10,768 nt of DNA, taken from contig CATXZX010000021.1 of NCBI GenBank assembly GCA_958404085.1, forward strand, positions 1 through 10,768. Direction: 5' to 3'. Below are positions 1 through 6,804 of the stretch, one piece after another. Below the pieces are notes generated by a model. The model was given only the letters and a program-made list of their open reading frames with translations. It did no database searches and was not told where the DNA came from. Each line of letters begins with the position of its first letter. Position 1 is the first letter of the stretch. Position numbers and translations under genes: made by a program. The stretch is from an uncultured Prevotellaceae bacterium (GTDB lineage: Bacteria > Bacteroidota > Bacteroidia > Bacteroidales > Bacteroidaceae).

Positions 1-157
1 GGTCCTGTTTTTTACGCATTATTAACGCATGCTTTTTGTCGCGATTACGTTTTTGGACTTTGCGGTTGGCTTTTTGGAAAATATCTCTGCGTTGTTTTCA
101 ATTATCTGCCTGGTTTTTCAAACTGCGGGCCCTGTGTTTTTTTAGTTTTGCGGAGTT
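1..157. other. T-rich left-edge region without a convincing gene
   Basis: The plus strand is strongly T-rich, with several runs of five to eight T. Plus frame 1 is open from base 1 to a TAA at 166-168 and frame 3 is also open. Their translations are hydrophobic and cysteine-rich and resemble no family I know, so I read them as products of the base composition. On the minus strand an ATG at 19-17 could open a leftward gene beginning MRKKQD, but only six codons are visible. The only element I can support is the candidate promoter at 143-150. Confidence 0.4.
143..150 (+). promoter_or_regulatory. Candidate Bacteroidota -7 promoter element for the histidine kinase
   Basis: TAGTTTTG matches the Bacteroidota -7 consensus TAnnTTTG. 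The -33 region is weak: TTTTC at about 115-119 instead of TTTG. Transcription would begin near 156. This leaves a leader of about 55 nt before the ATG at 212, which favours that start over the in-frame TTG at 158. Confidence 0.45.
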
Positions 158-211
158 TTGTGCAATAATTGCGGCATGTTTCGCGTTTTCTTAGGAGAAC
201 CGGGCGAAACA

Positions 212-1396
212 ATGAAGTGGACGGACAGAATAAAATACGTTAAAATAATATTGATGATTACGGCTGTGGTCATAGCCGTGACGTCTTTGATTATTTCGCA
301 TTTCCTGATTCGCGACTTGTTTCGTGAGGAACAGAATAAAATGGCTGTCTGGGCCGAAGCGATGCGTTCGTTGAACAGTGCGGATGAGACGACCGATCTG
401 AACCTTGTACTCAAGGTACTGAACGGAAACCATACGATTCCGGTCATCGTACTCGATGCCTCCGGCCATGTGTCGACCTATCGGAATATCGCGATCGAAG
501 AAGCCGATACCGTCGCTTTTCTTGACAAACTGGCAGATGAAATGCGTTCTGCTGGCTATGTGTTGCGCATGTCGCTGTCCGGCGCTTCGGATTCCGAGTC
601 GGGACGAGACGATGACTTTATAGAAATATGTTATCAGGAGTCGTCTATGCTGAAGCGTTTGGCCACCTATCCGTATATCCAGCTCGGCGTCGTCCTTATT
701 TTTGTTATCGTAGCGATTTTTGCATTGCTCAGTTCGAAAAAAGCCGAACAGAACAAAGTGTGGGTTGGTCTTTCGAAGGAGACGGCCCACCAGTTGGGCA
801 CTCCTATATCCTCACTGATGGCGTGGATGGAAATTCTGCGCGAGAATTATCCGGACGATCCGTTGTTGGAAGAACTCGGCAAGGACGTAGACCGTTTGCA
901 GCTGATAGCGGAACGGTTTTCTAAAATTGGTTCCAATCCGGAGCTGTGCCCCGAAAATTTGCAGGCTGTGTTGTCGCGTGTTGTGGAATACATTTCGCGG
1001 CGTTCATCTAACAAAGTGAAGATGGTCTGCCGTTTTGCATCCGAGCCACTGACGGTCCCCCTTAATGCCGCGTTGTTTGAATGGGTGGTGGAGAATTTGT
1101 GTAAGAACGCAATCGACGCAATGGCTGGTGCGGGCCGGATAACGTTAAGTGCCTTTATGGAGAACGGTCACGTCGTGATAGAGGTGGCCGATACGGGAAA
1201 GGGAATAACTAAAAAACATTTTAAAACGGTGTTTACCCCCGGTTTTACCACGAAAAAGAGGGGCTGGGGGTTGGGACTGTCGTTGGCCAAACGCATTGTG
1301 GAGGAATATCATAAAGGACGGATTTTCGTGAAAAATTCGGAACCGGGGAAAGGAACGGTGTTCAGAATAGAATTGAAAAATAAAGTTTTCCTTTGA
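212..1396 (+). CDS. Orphan membrane sensor histidine kinase (HisKA-type, HATPase_c)
   Basis: Membrane histidine kinase of 394 residues that would autophosphorylate on a histidine and pass the phosphate to a response regulator. Visible order: transmembrane helix about residues 10-33, a periplasmic segment of about 115 residues, a second helix about 156-173, the H-box AHQLGTP with His193, and the ATPase domain. The ATPase domain shows the N-box (Asn299 in CKNAIDAM), the D-box ADTGKG (Asp327) and GWGLGLSL (about 351-358). Only about 20 residues separate helix 2 from the H-box, so no HAMP domain fits. The frame stays open upstream to a TTG at 158 and an ATG at 176. I chose ATG 212 because AGGAG lies at 193-197 and the protein then begins with a basic stretch followed directly by helix 1. 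No response regulator is next to it, so the partner and the signal are unknown. Confidence 0.9.
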   Translation: MKWTDRIKYVKIILMITAVVIAVTSLIISHFLIRDLFREEQNKMAVWAEAMRSLNSADETTDLNLVLKVLNGNHTIPVIVLDASGHVSTYRNIAIEEADTVAFLDKLADEMRSAGYVLRMSLSGASDSESGRDDDFIEICYQESSMLKRLATYPYIQLGVVLIFVIVAIFALLSSKKAEQNKVWVGLSKETAHQLGTPISSLMAWMEILRENYPDDPLLEELGKDVDRLQLIAERFSKIGSNPELCPENLQAVLSRVVEYISRRSSNKVKMVCRFASEPLTVPLNAALFEWVVENLCKNAIDAMAGAGRITLSAFMENGHVVIEVADTGKGITKKHFKTVFTPGFTTKKRGWGLGLSLAKRIVEEYHKGRIFVKNSEPGKGTVFRIELKNKVFL

Positions 1397-1424
1397 TTTT
1401 CTGTGCCGGTAATTAAAAATAATG

Positions 1425-1432
1425 TAACTTTG
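1425..1432 (+). promoter_or_regulatory. Bacteroidota -7 promoter element directly before the DUF177 gene
   Basis: TAACTTTG is an exact match to TAnnTTTG. A loose -33 candidate, TTTTCTG, lies at 1397-1403. The element ends only 7 nt before the ATG at 1440, so the predicted start site falls at or next to the start codon. The element contains the in-frame stop TAA (1425-1427), so translation cannot begin further upstream in this frame. Confidence 0.6.
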
Positions 1433-1439
1433 CACCCCG

Positions 1440-1907
1440 ATGCTTGGTGTAGATACATATAAGATTGATTTGCGGATTCAGCCGGAGACTATTTCGGAGA
1501 CAGTTCGGTATGTCTTGGGCGAGGACTTCTTTGCCCAGTTGGACGAAAGCGAGATCCGGAACGGCGACTTGTGTGCCGATGTCTTGGTAGAAGGCCGCAT
1601 GGGTGTCTATCGGTTCGATATTAAGATACAAGGGACGGTGGAAATACTTTGTGACCGTTGTCTGGAGTTGATGACGCAGCCTGTGGAAACAACGTATACC
1701 CTCAAGGTGCGTTTGGGTGAGACGTATGACGAAACGGATGATATGCTTGTCCTGCCGGAGAATGACGGTATTTTTGACTTGGGATGGACGATGTATGAGA
1801 TTATCGCATTGTCTGTGCCTATCATGCACGTACACCCCGAAGGGACGTGTAACGCGGAAATGGAGGCACGCCTGAATGAGCTCCGAACGTTCGATACCGA
1901 TGAGTGA
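1440..1907 (+). CDS. DUF177/YceD family protein, upstream partner of rpmF
   Basis: A 155-residue DUF177 (YceD) protein. In many bacteria this family is encoded immediately before rpmF and has been linked to 23S rRNA or large-subunit maturation; its biochemical role is not settled. Family signs are the N-terminal YKIDL segment, the FFAQLDESEI region and the conserved CDRCLE motif with Cys71 and Cys74. A third cysteine, Cys137, lies near the C-terminus in a GTCN context. ATG 1440 is the only sensible start: a stop lies 15 nt upstream in frame, and starting later would remove conserved N-terminal residues. No Shine-Dalgarno sequence is possible if transcription begins near 1438-1440. rpmF follows after 72 nt, and the two are probably transcribed together. 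Confidence 0.88.
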   Translation: MLGVDTYKIDLRIQPETISETVRYVLGEDFFAQLDESEIRNGDLCADVLVEGRMGVYRFDIKIQGTVEILCDRCLELMTQPVETTYTLKVRLGETYDETDDMLVLPENDGIFDLGWTMYEIIALSVPIMHVHPEGTCNAEMEARLNELRTFDTDE

Positions 1908-1958
1908 GTGGCAGGCCCCTGTTGACAGAAAGAGTAAATTAAATAATTAAAGAATAGA

Positions 1959-1966
1959 TAACTTTT
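1959..1966 (+). promoter_or_regulatory. Weak promoter-like element before rpmF
   Basis: TAACTTTT matches seven of eight positions of TAnnTTTG and lies in the very AT-rich 72-nt gap between the DUF177 gene and rpmF. It ends 13 nt before the rpmF ATG. It could give L32 extra transcription on top of read-through, but one mismatch in such AT-rich sequence is weak evidence. Confidence 0.22.
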
Positions 1967-1979
1967 AACGTATAAGAAA

Positions 1980-2165
1980 ATGGCACATCCTAAAAGAAGA
2001 CAATCGAAAACAAGAACGCTGAAAAGAAGAACTCATGACAAGGCTGTCGCTCCCACGTTGGCAGTTTGTCCGAACTGCGGAGAGTGGCATGTATATCATA
2101 CGGTATGCCCGGCTTGCGGATATTACAGAGGTAAGTTGGCAATCGTAAAAGAAGCTGCCGTCTAA
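1980..2165 (+). CDS. rpmF: 50S ribosomal protein L32
   Basis: A 61-residue small basic protein of the large ribosomal subunit. It begins with the diagnostic MAHPKRRQSKTRT stretch, continues with a basic N-terminal tail, and carries a zinc ribbon made of CPNC (Cys30, Cys33) and CPAC (Cys43, Cys46). All four metal ligands are intact, so this is the zinc-binding (C+) form rather than a cysteine-free paralog. The start is fixed by the family N-terminus. There is no clear Shine-Dalgarno sequence; the leader is AT-rich and ends TAAGAAA before the ATG. It lies between the DUF177 gene and fabH, as in many bacteria, which links ribosome and lipid synthesis genes. Confidence 0.97.
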   Translation: MAHPKRRQSKTRTLKRRTHDKAVAPTLAVCPNCGEWHVYHTVCPACGYYRGKLAIVKEAAV

Positions 2166-2183
2166 AACGTTCAAGAATAATGT

Positions 2184-2215
2184 AGCCAAAACGGTGGAAT
2201 GCCGTTTTGGCTTTG
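2184..2215 (+). terminator. Terminator-like hairpin between rpmF and fabH
   Basis: Perfect 11-bp inverted repeat AGCCAAAACGG (2184-2194) and CCGTTTTGGCT (2202-2212) with a 7-nt loop, starting 18 nt after the rpmF stop. The following T-tract is short and broken (TTTGATTT), so termination is probably partial. It may let fabH be read at a lower level than rpmF, or protect the 3' end of the rpmF message. Confidence 0.6.
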
Positions 2216-2232
2216 ATTTATAGAAAAACCGA

Positions 2233-3240
2233 ATGGAAAAAATAAATGCTGTAATTACTGGCGTTGGCGGATATGTTCCCGAGTACGTGCTGAACAATGA
2301 TGAATTGTCGCGTATGGTGGACACGAACGACGAATGGATTATGACCCGTATCGGAGTCAAGGAGCGTCGTATCCTGAACGAAGAGGGATTGGGCACCAGC
2401 TACATGGCTCGCAAGGCGGTGAAACAGTTGTTGCTGAAGACGGGCTATGATGCTGACAGTATAGATTGTGTGATTGTATCGACAACTACGCCCGATTATC
2501 ATTTTCCTTCGACTGCATCTATCGTTGTAGGACGGCTCGGCATGAAAAATGCGTTTGCATTGGACATTCAGGCTGCATGTTGCGGTTTCTTGTATGCCAT
2601 GGACGTGGCATCCGGCATGATACAGAGTGGCCGTTATAAGCGTGTCGTAGTTGTCGGTGCCGACAAGATGTCCTCAATCGTGGACTATTCGGACCGGGCT
2701 ACGTGTCCTATCTTCGGTGACGGCGCTGCCGCTGTCATGCTGGAGCCGACAACCGAGGAATACGGACTGATGGATTCTTTCTTGCGCACGGATGGAAAAG
2801 GACTTCCGTTCCTGTGTATGAAAGCCGGAGGTTCGGTATGTGGTCCGTCTTACTTCACCATCGACCACCGCATGCACTACCTGCATCAGGAAGGACGTAC
2901 GGTGTTTAAATTTGCAGTGACGAACATGAGTGATGCCTGCGAATTGATAGCTCAGCGTAACGGTCTGGATAAAGATAATATCGCATGGATTATTCCTCAT
3001 CAGGCCAATGTCCGCATTATTGAGGCGGTAGCTCATCGTCTGGAGGTATCGATGGACAAAGTAATGCTGAACATTCAGCGCTACGGTAATACCAGTGCCG
3101 GTACTTTGCCTTTGGCGCTTTGGGATTATGAACGTCAGTTAAAGAAAGGAGACAATCTGATCTTTACGGCTTTCGGCGCCGGTTTTACGTGGGGTGCATC
3201 CTATGTGAAGTGGGGATACGACGGAAACGCAAAGAAGTAA
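2233..3240 (+). CDS. fabH: Beta-ketoacyl-ACP synthase III
   Basis: A 335-residue cytosolic thiolase-fold enzyme that starts fatty acid synthesis by condensing an acyl-CoA primer with malonyl-ACP, giving a beta-ketoacyl-ACP. The full catalytic triad is visible: Cys116 in AACCGF, His256 in IPHQAN and Asn286 in YGNTSAGT. The N-terminus shows the family motif DEWIMTRIGVKERR, and the C-terminus ends with GAGFTWGASYVKW. Length is normal (about 310-340). A second cysteine directly follows the catalytic one. The ATG is the first start in frame and aligns with the usual N-terminus. It lies 20 nt after a weak terminator hairpin and is followed by a strong one. Primer preference (acetyl or branched) cannot be told from the sequence. 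Confidence 0.96.
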   Translation: MEKINAVITGVGGYVPEYVLNNDELSRMVDTNDEWIMTRIGVKERRILNEEGLGTSYMARKAVKQLLLKTGYDADSIDCVIVSTTTPDYHFPSTASIVVGRLGMKNAFALDIQAACCGFLYAMDVASGMIQSGRYKRVVVVGADKMSSIVDYSDRATCPIFGDGAAAVMLEPTTEEYGLMDSFLRTDGKGLPFLCMKAGGSVCGPSYFTIDHRMHYLHQEGRTVFKFAVTNMSDACELIAQRNGLDKDNIAWIIPHQANVRIIEAVAHRLEVSMDKVMLNIQRYGNTSAGTLPLALWDYERQLKKGDNLIFTAFGAGFTWGASYVKWGYDGNAKK

Positions 3241-3261
3241 AGAAATTAAACGCATAACAAG

Positions 3262-3298
3262 AAAAACGCATCCAGAGTTATCCGATGCGTTTTTTTTT
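3262..3298 (+). terminator. Rho-independent terminator between fabH and era
   Basis: Inverted repeat AAAAACGCATC (3262-3272) and GATGCGTTTTT (3284-3294) with an 11-nt loop. The run of T spans 3290-3298, nine bases, overlapping the stem end. The A-run on the left arm would also give a U-tract to a leftward transcript. Only 18 nt separate it from the era start codon, too little for a normal promoter, so era probably depends on read-through or on a promoter inside the end of fabH. Confidence 0.8.
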
Positions 3299-3316
3299 CA
3301 AAAGGAATAAGGTAAG

Positions 3317-4207
3317 ATGGAACATAAGGCCGGATTTGTAAACATCGTGGGAAACCCGAATGTCGGGAAGTCGACACTGATGAACCTGTTCACGGGAGAG
3401 CGTGTGTCGATAGCAACGTTCAAGGCACAGACAACGCGCCACCGGATCATGGGTATTGTCAATAATGATGAGATGCAAATCGTTTTTTCCGATACACCGG
3501 GTGTACTGAAACCGAATTATAAATTGCAGGAATCCATGTTGGCCTTTTCGGAATCGGCCTTGCAGGATGCCGATGTGTTGCTGTACGTGACGGATGTCGT
3601 GGAGAATCCGGACAAGAACGATGACTTCTTGCAGAAAGTAGCGCGGATGAATGTGCCTGTGTTGCTCCTGATTAATAAAATAGATTTGAGTAATCAGCAG
3701 CAATTGGGCGATCTGGTGGCCGCCTGGCACGAGAAATTGCCTTCTGCCGAGATATTTCCTATTTCGGCCCAGGCCCGCTTCAATGTAGATGTAGTCATGA
3801 AACGCATTAAGGAACTCCTGCCTGTATCTCCCCCTTATTTCGATAAAGACCAGTGGACTGACAAGCCAGCCCGATTCTTCGTTACGGAAATTCTGCGCGA
3901 AAAGATTTTGTTGTATTATGACAAGGAAATTCCCTATTCCGTAGAAGTAGTTGTCGATGAGTTTAAGGAAGAGGCAAAGAAGATAGGCATCCATGCAACA
4001 ATCTATGTGGAGCGTGAAAGCCAGAAGGGAATCATAATCGGACATAAGGGCGTGGCGCTGAAAAAAGTTTCATCGGAGGCGAGAAAATCGCTCGAACGTT
4101 TTTTTCAGAAGAAGATATATCTTGAAACTTTTGTGAAGGTTGATCGCGATTGGCGCAACTCCGATCGCGAATTGGCCAATTTTGGATATAATTTAAACGG
4201 AGATTAA
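3317..4207 (+). CDS. era: Ribosome-assembly GTPase Era
   Basis: A 296-residue GTPase that binds the 3' end of 16S rRNA and acts in assembly of the small ribosomal subunit. GTPase motifs in order: G1 GNPNVGKST (12-20), G2 region QTTRHRI (38-44), G3 DTPG (59-62), G4 NKID (120-123) and G5 SA (150-151). A C-terminal KH domain follows, with the RNA-binding signature GIIIGHKG at about 238-245. Length is normal for the family. The start is supported by the AAGGAATAAGGT purine stretch just upstream and by the usual distance to G1. der follows after 40 nt, so the two GTPase genes are probably co-transcribed. Confidence 0.96.
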   Translation: MEHKAGFVNIVGNPNVGKSTLMNLFTGERVSIATFKAQTTRHRIMGIVNNDEMQIVFSDTPGVLKPNYKLQESMLAFSESALQDADVLLYVTDVVENPDKNDDFLQKVARMNVPVLLLINKIDLSNQQQLGDLVAAWHEKLPSAEIFPISAQARFNVDVVMKRIKELLPVSPPYFDKDQWTDKPARFFVTEILREKILLYYDKEIPYSVEVVVDEFKEEAKKIGIHATIYVERESQKGIIIGHKGVALKKVSSEARKSLERFFQKKIYLETFVKVDRDWRNSDRELANFGYNLNGD

Positions 4208-4247
4208 TAGTAACCTTGCCGTGAGGCACGATTTTATAAAGGAATAT

Positions 4248-5561
4248 ATGGGAAATTTAATTGCCATCGTAGGGCGTCCCAATGTGGGAAAATCAACGTT
4301 GTTTAATCGTCTGACCAAAACGCGTCACGCTATCGTAAGCGACGAGGCCGGAACGACGCGCGACCGCCAATATGGAAAAATGGATTGGAACGGTCGTGAG
4401 TTTTCGGTCGTAGATACGGGCGGATGGGTTGTCAATTCGGACGATATTTTCGAAGAGGAAATCAGAAAACAGGTTTTGCTGGCTACGGAAGAGGCCGATG
4501 TGATTCTTTTTCTGGTGGATGTAAAGAACGGTATCACGGATTTGGACGAACAAGTGGCTGCTATTTTGCGCCGCACGAAGAAACCGATCTTATTGGTAGC
4601 CAATAAAACAGATAACAACGAGTTGATATACAGTGCGGCTGAGTTCTATTCGCTCGGATTGGGCGAACCTTATTGCATCTCGGCTGCAACCGGAAGCGGA
4701 ACGGGCGACCTGCTTGATCTTGTCCTTGAGAAATTAGGTCCCGAGACGAAGGAAGAAGTCGATACCGAAATACCCCGCTTTGCCGTTGTAGGCCGTCCGA
4801 ATGCGGGAAAGAGCAGCCTGGTAAATGCCTTTATCGGAGAGGAACGTAATATCGTAACCAATATCGCGGGAACTACGCGCGACTCCATCTATACGCGTTA
4901 CACCAAGTTCGGTTTCGACTTTTATCTGGTCGATACGGCCGGTATCCGTAAGAAAAATAAAGTGTCCGAAGATCTGGAGTATTACTCCGTAATGCGTTCT
5001 ATCCGTACCATAGAAAATTCTGACGTGTGCATTTTGCTGATCGACGCGACACGGGGAATCGAAGCACAGGATATGAATATTTTCCAGCTGATACAGCGCA
5101 ATCAGAAAAGCCTGGTAGTCGTTGTCAATAAGTGGGATCTGGTGGAAGACAAGAGTACGATAGTCATGAAAACCTTCGAGAACGCCATCCGTTCGAGAAT
5201 GGCACCTTTTGTCGATTTCCCGATTATTTTTGCCTCCGCACTGACGAAACAACGTATCTTCAAGGTGCTTGAAACCGCAAAAGATGTCTTCCTGCACCGG
5301 AAAACACGCGTATCGACGGCAAAACTGAACGAAGAGATGCTGCCGCTTATCGAAGCCTATCCCCCTCCTTCGATTAAAGGTAAATACATTAAAATAAAGT
5401 ATTGCGTGCAGCTTCCTGCCACTCAGATACCTTCGTTCGTGTTTTACGCCAATTTGCCTCAGTATGTGAAGGAGCCGTACAAGCGCTTTCTCGAGAATAA
5501 AATCCGTGAGCATTGGGACTTCGGAGGAACGCCGATAAACATATTCATCCGTCAGAAGTAG
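4248..5561 (+). CDS. der: Ribosome-assembly GTPase Der (EngA), tandem G domains
   Basis: A 437-residue GTPase needed for assembly of the 50S subunit. First G domain: GRPNVGKST (9-17), DTGG (56-59), NKTD (119-122). Second G domain: GRPNAGKSS (182-190), DTAGIRKK (from 229) and NKWD (from 294). A KH-like domain follows, roughly residues 350-437. The frame is open back to a GTG at 4221, which would add nine residues (beginning MRHDF after initiation) before MGNLIAIVG. I chose ATG 4248 because AAAGGA lies at 4238-4243 and this start gives the usual short lead into the first P-loop. A lipoprotein gene begins 3 nt after the stop. Confidence 0.96.
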   Translation: MGNLIAIVGRPNVGKSTLFNRLTKTRHAIVSDEAGTTRDRQYGKMDWNGREFSVVDTGGWVVNSDDIFEEEIRKQVLLATEEADVILFLVDVKNGITDLDEQVAAILRRTKKPILLVANKTDNNELIYSAAEFYSLGLGEPYCISAATGSGTGDLLDLVLEKLGPETKEEVDTEIPRFAVVGRPNAGKSSLVNAFIGEERNIVTNIAGTTRDSIYTRYTKFGFDFYLVDTAGIRKKNKVSEDLEYYSVMRSIRTIENSDVCILLIDATRGIEAQDMNIFQLIQRNQKSLVVVVNKWDLVEDKSTIVMKTFENAIRSRMAPFVDFPIIFASALTKQRIFKVLETAKDVFLHRKTRVSTAKLNEEMLPLIEAYPPPSIKGKYIKIKYCVQLPATQIPSFVFYANLPQYVKEPYKRFLENKIREHWDFGGTPINIFIRQK

Positions 5562-5564
5562 GCT

Positions 5565-5963
5565 ATGCGCAAGGTGGGCCGTATTCTTTTTTTTATGATT
5601 CTTTTTCTGGTCTTTTCCTGTGGAGATAAAGATGAAAAGGAACTGAAACAAGCCGGCGATGCGGCTGTCAAGTACTATGAGTACCTGATAGCCGGCCAGT
5701 ATGACCGTTATGTAGATGGCATACGTTCGTGCGACAGTGTTCCCGAGGCTTACCGTAATCGGATGAAAGTTCTTGTCAAACAATTTGTGGCCCGTGAGAA
5801 AGCGAAGAACGGCGGACTGAAATCCGTGGCGCTGGGACGCGAAGAACTTTGTCTGGGCGGAATGTCGGCCAATGTCTTTCTGAATGTCACGTTCGGCAAC
5901 GGCATGACGGAAGAAGTGGTTCTTCCACTCGTAAAGGTAGGCAAGATCTGGCGTATGCAGTAA
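5565..5963 (+). CDS. Small lipoprotein, DUF4878/NTF2-like
   Basis: A 132-residue predicted lipoprotein. Residues 1-18 form a signal peptide with a basic start and hydrophobic core, ending in the lipobox LVFSC with Cys19 as the lipidated residue. The mature protein begins CGDKDEKE; an acidic/lysine stretch just after the cysteine resembles the lipoprotein export signal that sends Bacteroidota lipoproteins to the cell surface, but the match is loose. The rest, from AGDAAVKYYEYLIAGQYDRY to LVKVGKIWRM, has the pattern of DUF4878-like NTF2-fold domains; this is my recognition and is not tested. It starts 3 nt after the der stop, so it is almost certainly in the same transcript and translationally coupled. 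Function is unknown. Confidence 0.8.
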   Translation: MRKVGRILFFMILFLVFSCGDKDEKELKQAGDAAVKYYEYLIAGQYDRYVDGIRSCDSVPEAYRNRMKVLVKQFVAREKAKNGGLKSVALGREELCLGGMSANVFLNVTFGNGMTEEVVLPLVKVGKIWRMQ

Positions 5964-5987
5964 TTGCCCGGTGAATCCGAATCAACT

Positions 5988-6039
5988 AAAAAGCAACAAA
6001 ACTCCGTCTTGACCGTATGGCGGAACTTTGTTGCTTTTT
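5988..6039. terminator. Bidirectional terminator between converging operons
   Basis: Perfect 13-bp stem AAAAAGCAACAAA (5988-6000) and TTTGTTGCTTTTT (6027-6039). Inside it, after a 2-by-2 mismatch, a further 4-bp stem TCCG/CGGA (6003-6006 and 6021-6024) continues the hairpin. Five A on one side and five T on the other give a U-tract for transcripts from either direction. It begins 24 nt after the lipoprotein stop and lies 30 nt beyond the stop of the converging barrel gene. Confidence 0.85.
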
Positions 6040-6069
6040 CTGTAATATCCTGTCGGAGGAAAACCGGGG

Positions 6070-6804
6070 TTATCTGTTTCCTTTTCCGACGTTTATCAGA
6101 TAAGCTATCTTGGCATAAATGGCACCGTTGGCCGAGCGTGAGAAAACATCTTTCTTGGCATTTCCGAACAAGTCGCTCAGTCCGTAATAATAGCGTCCTT
6201 CCAGCGTGAAGTGGCCTATGCCCGTATTCAGTTCAAGGCCCAGTCCGGCCGTAATGCCATAGTCGAATTTGTTTTTAATGGCCATGTCGTATTGGGCATA
6301 CATGTTGTTGGGGCGATCCGGATTCCCTTCTCCGTTCAATGTCCACTCGTTGCTTTGCTCACTGCTTTCGCCCAGGCAGAAACCGATTTGCGGGCCTGCC
6401 AGTATGTAGAACAGCAGTCCCCTGTTTTCCTTTCCCCATCCCAGCCGGGCCATCATGGGCAGTTGGATGTAGTTCATGTTCCGTTGATACGTGTCGGGCA
6501 GTTTCTCATCGCGGCTGTTCATGATTTCCTCCTTCCATCCCAACTGGGCATAATTCAGTTCGACCTGGATGGAGCAGAGGGTCTTGAAATATTTTTCGCT
6601 TGTATAGCGGAATGTGAGTCCAGTGGTGATTCCGCTGTGCATGCCCTGTTTGATGGTGGGATCAAACGACACGGTATTCAGGCAGATGCCTCCGTTTACT
6701 CCGACCACAAAATCGTTCCGGGCTTCTCCGATCTGTGCTTTTGTCCGGTTGAGTCCTATGAATGACAAAAGGAGTATGACAAAGGGGTAACTGTATGTTT
6801 TCAT
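6070..6804 (-). CDS. PorT-family outer-membrane beta-barrel protein
   Basis: A 244-residue predicted outer-membrane barrel. The N-terminus is a signal peptide (MKTYSYPFVILLLSFIG..., cleavage near the Ala23-Gln24 bond). The mature protein opens with GEARNDFVVGVNGG and shows the alternating hydrophobic/aromatic strands and the segments IKQGMHSGITTGLTFRY and LNYAQLGWKE that I associate with the PorT-like family of Bacteroidales. PorT itself is a type IX secretion component, but this family is broad and the sequence alone does not prove that role. The frame runs upstream to 6855, but ATG 6804 gives a clean signal peptide and overlaps the upstream stop codon as ATGA. That overlap implies translational coupling to the LysM protein. 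The gene ends at the shared bidirectional terminator. Confidence 0.85.
   Translation of the reverse strand: MKTYSYPFVILLLSFIGLNRTKAQIGEARNDFVVGVNGGICLNTVSFDPTIKQGMHSGITTGLTFRYTSEKYFKTLCSIQVELNYAQLGWKEEIMNSRDEKLPDTYQRNMNYIQLPMMARLGWGKENRGLLFYILAGPQIGFCLGESSEQSNEWTLNGEGNPDRPNNMYAQYDMAIKNKFDYGITAGLGLELNTGIGHFTLEGRYYYGLSDLFGNAKKDVFSRSANGAIYAKIAYLINVGKGNR

Noticed and set aside
158..211. Upstream extension of the histidine kinase to a TTG at 158 or ATG at 176
   Set aside because: The added residues would precede the basic stretch and first membrane helix without family support, and TTG 158 lies at the predicted transcription start.
3278..4045. 255-residue open frame on the minus strand
   Set aside because: Antisense to era, and it would begin within the KH-domain coding part and end in the terminator. 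No family resemblance.
4217..4229. Small hairpin TGCC-GTGA-GGCA between era and der
   Set aside because: Only a 4-bp stem with no T-tract; too short to call a terminator.
4221..4247. GTG start of der nine codons upstream
   Set aside because: ATG 4248 has AAAGGA upstream and gives the usual short N-terminus before the first P-loop.
4734..5783. 349-residue open frame on the minus strand
   Set aside because: It is antisense to der and the start of the lipoprotein gene. The sense frames are clear and the antisense translation has no recognisable motif.
6211..6765. 184-residue open frame on the plus strand
   Set aside because: Antisense to the PorT-family barrel gene, which has a signal peptide and coupled start; the plus frame has neither.
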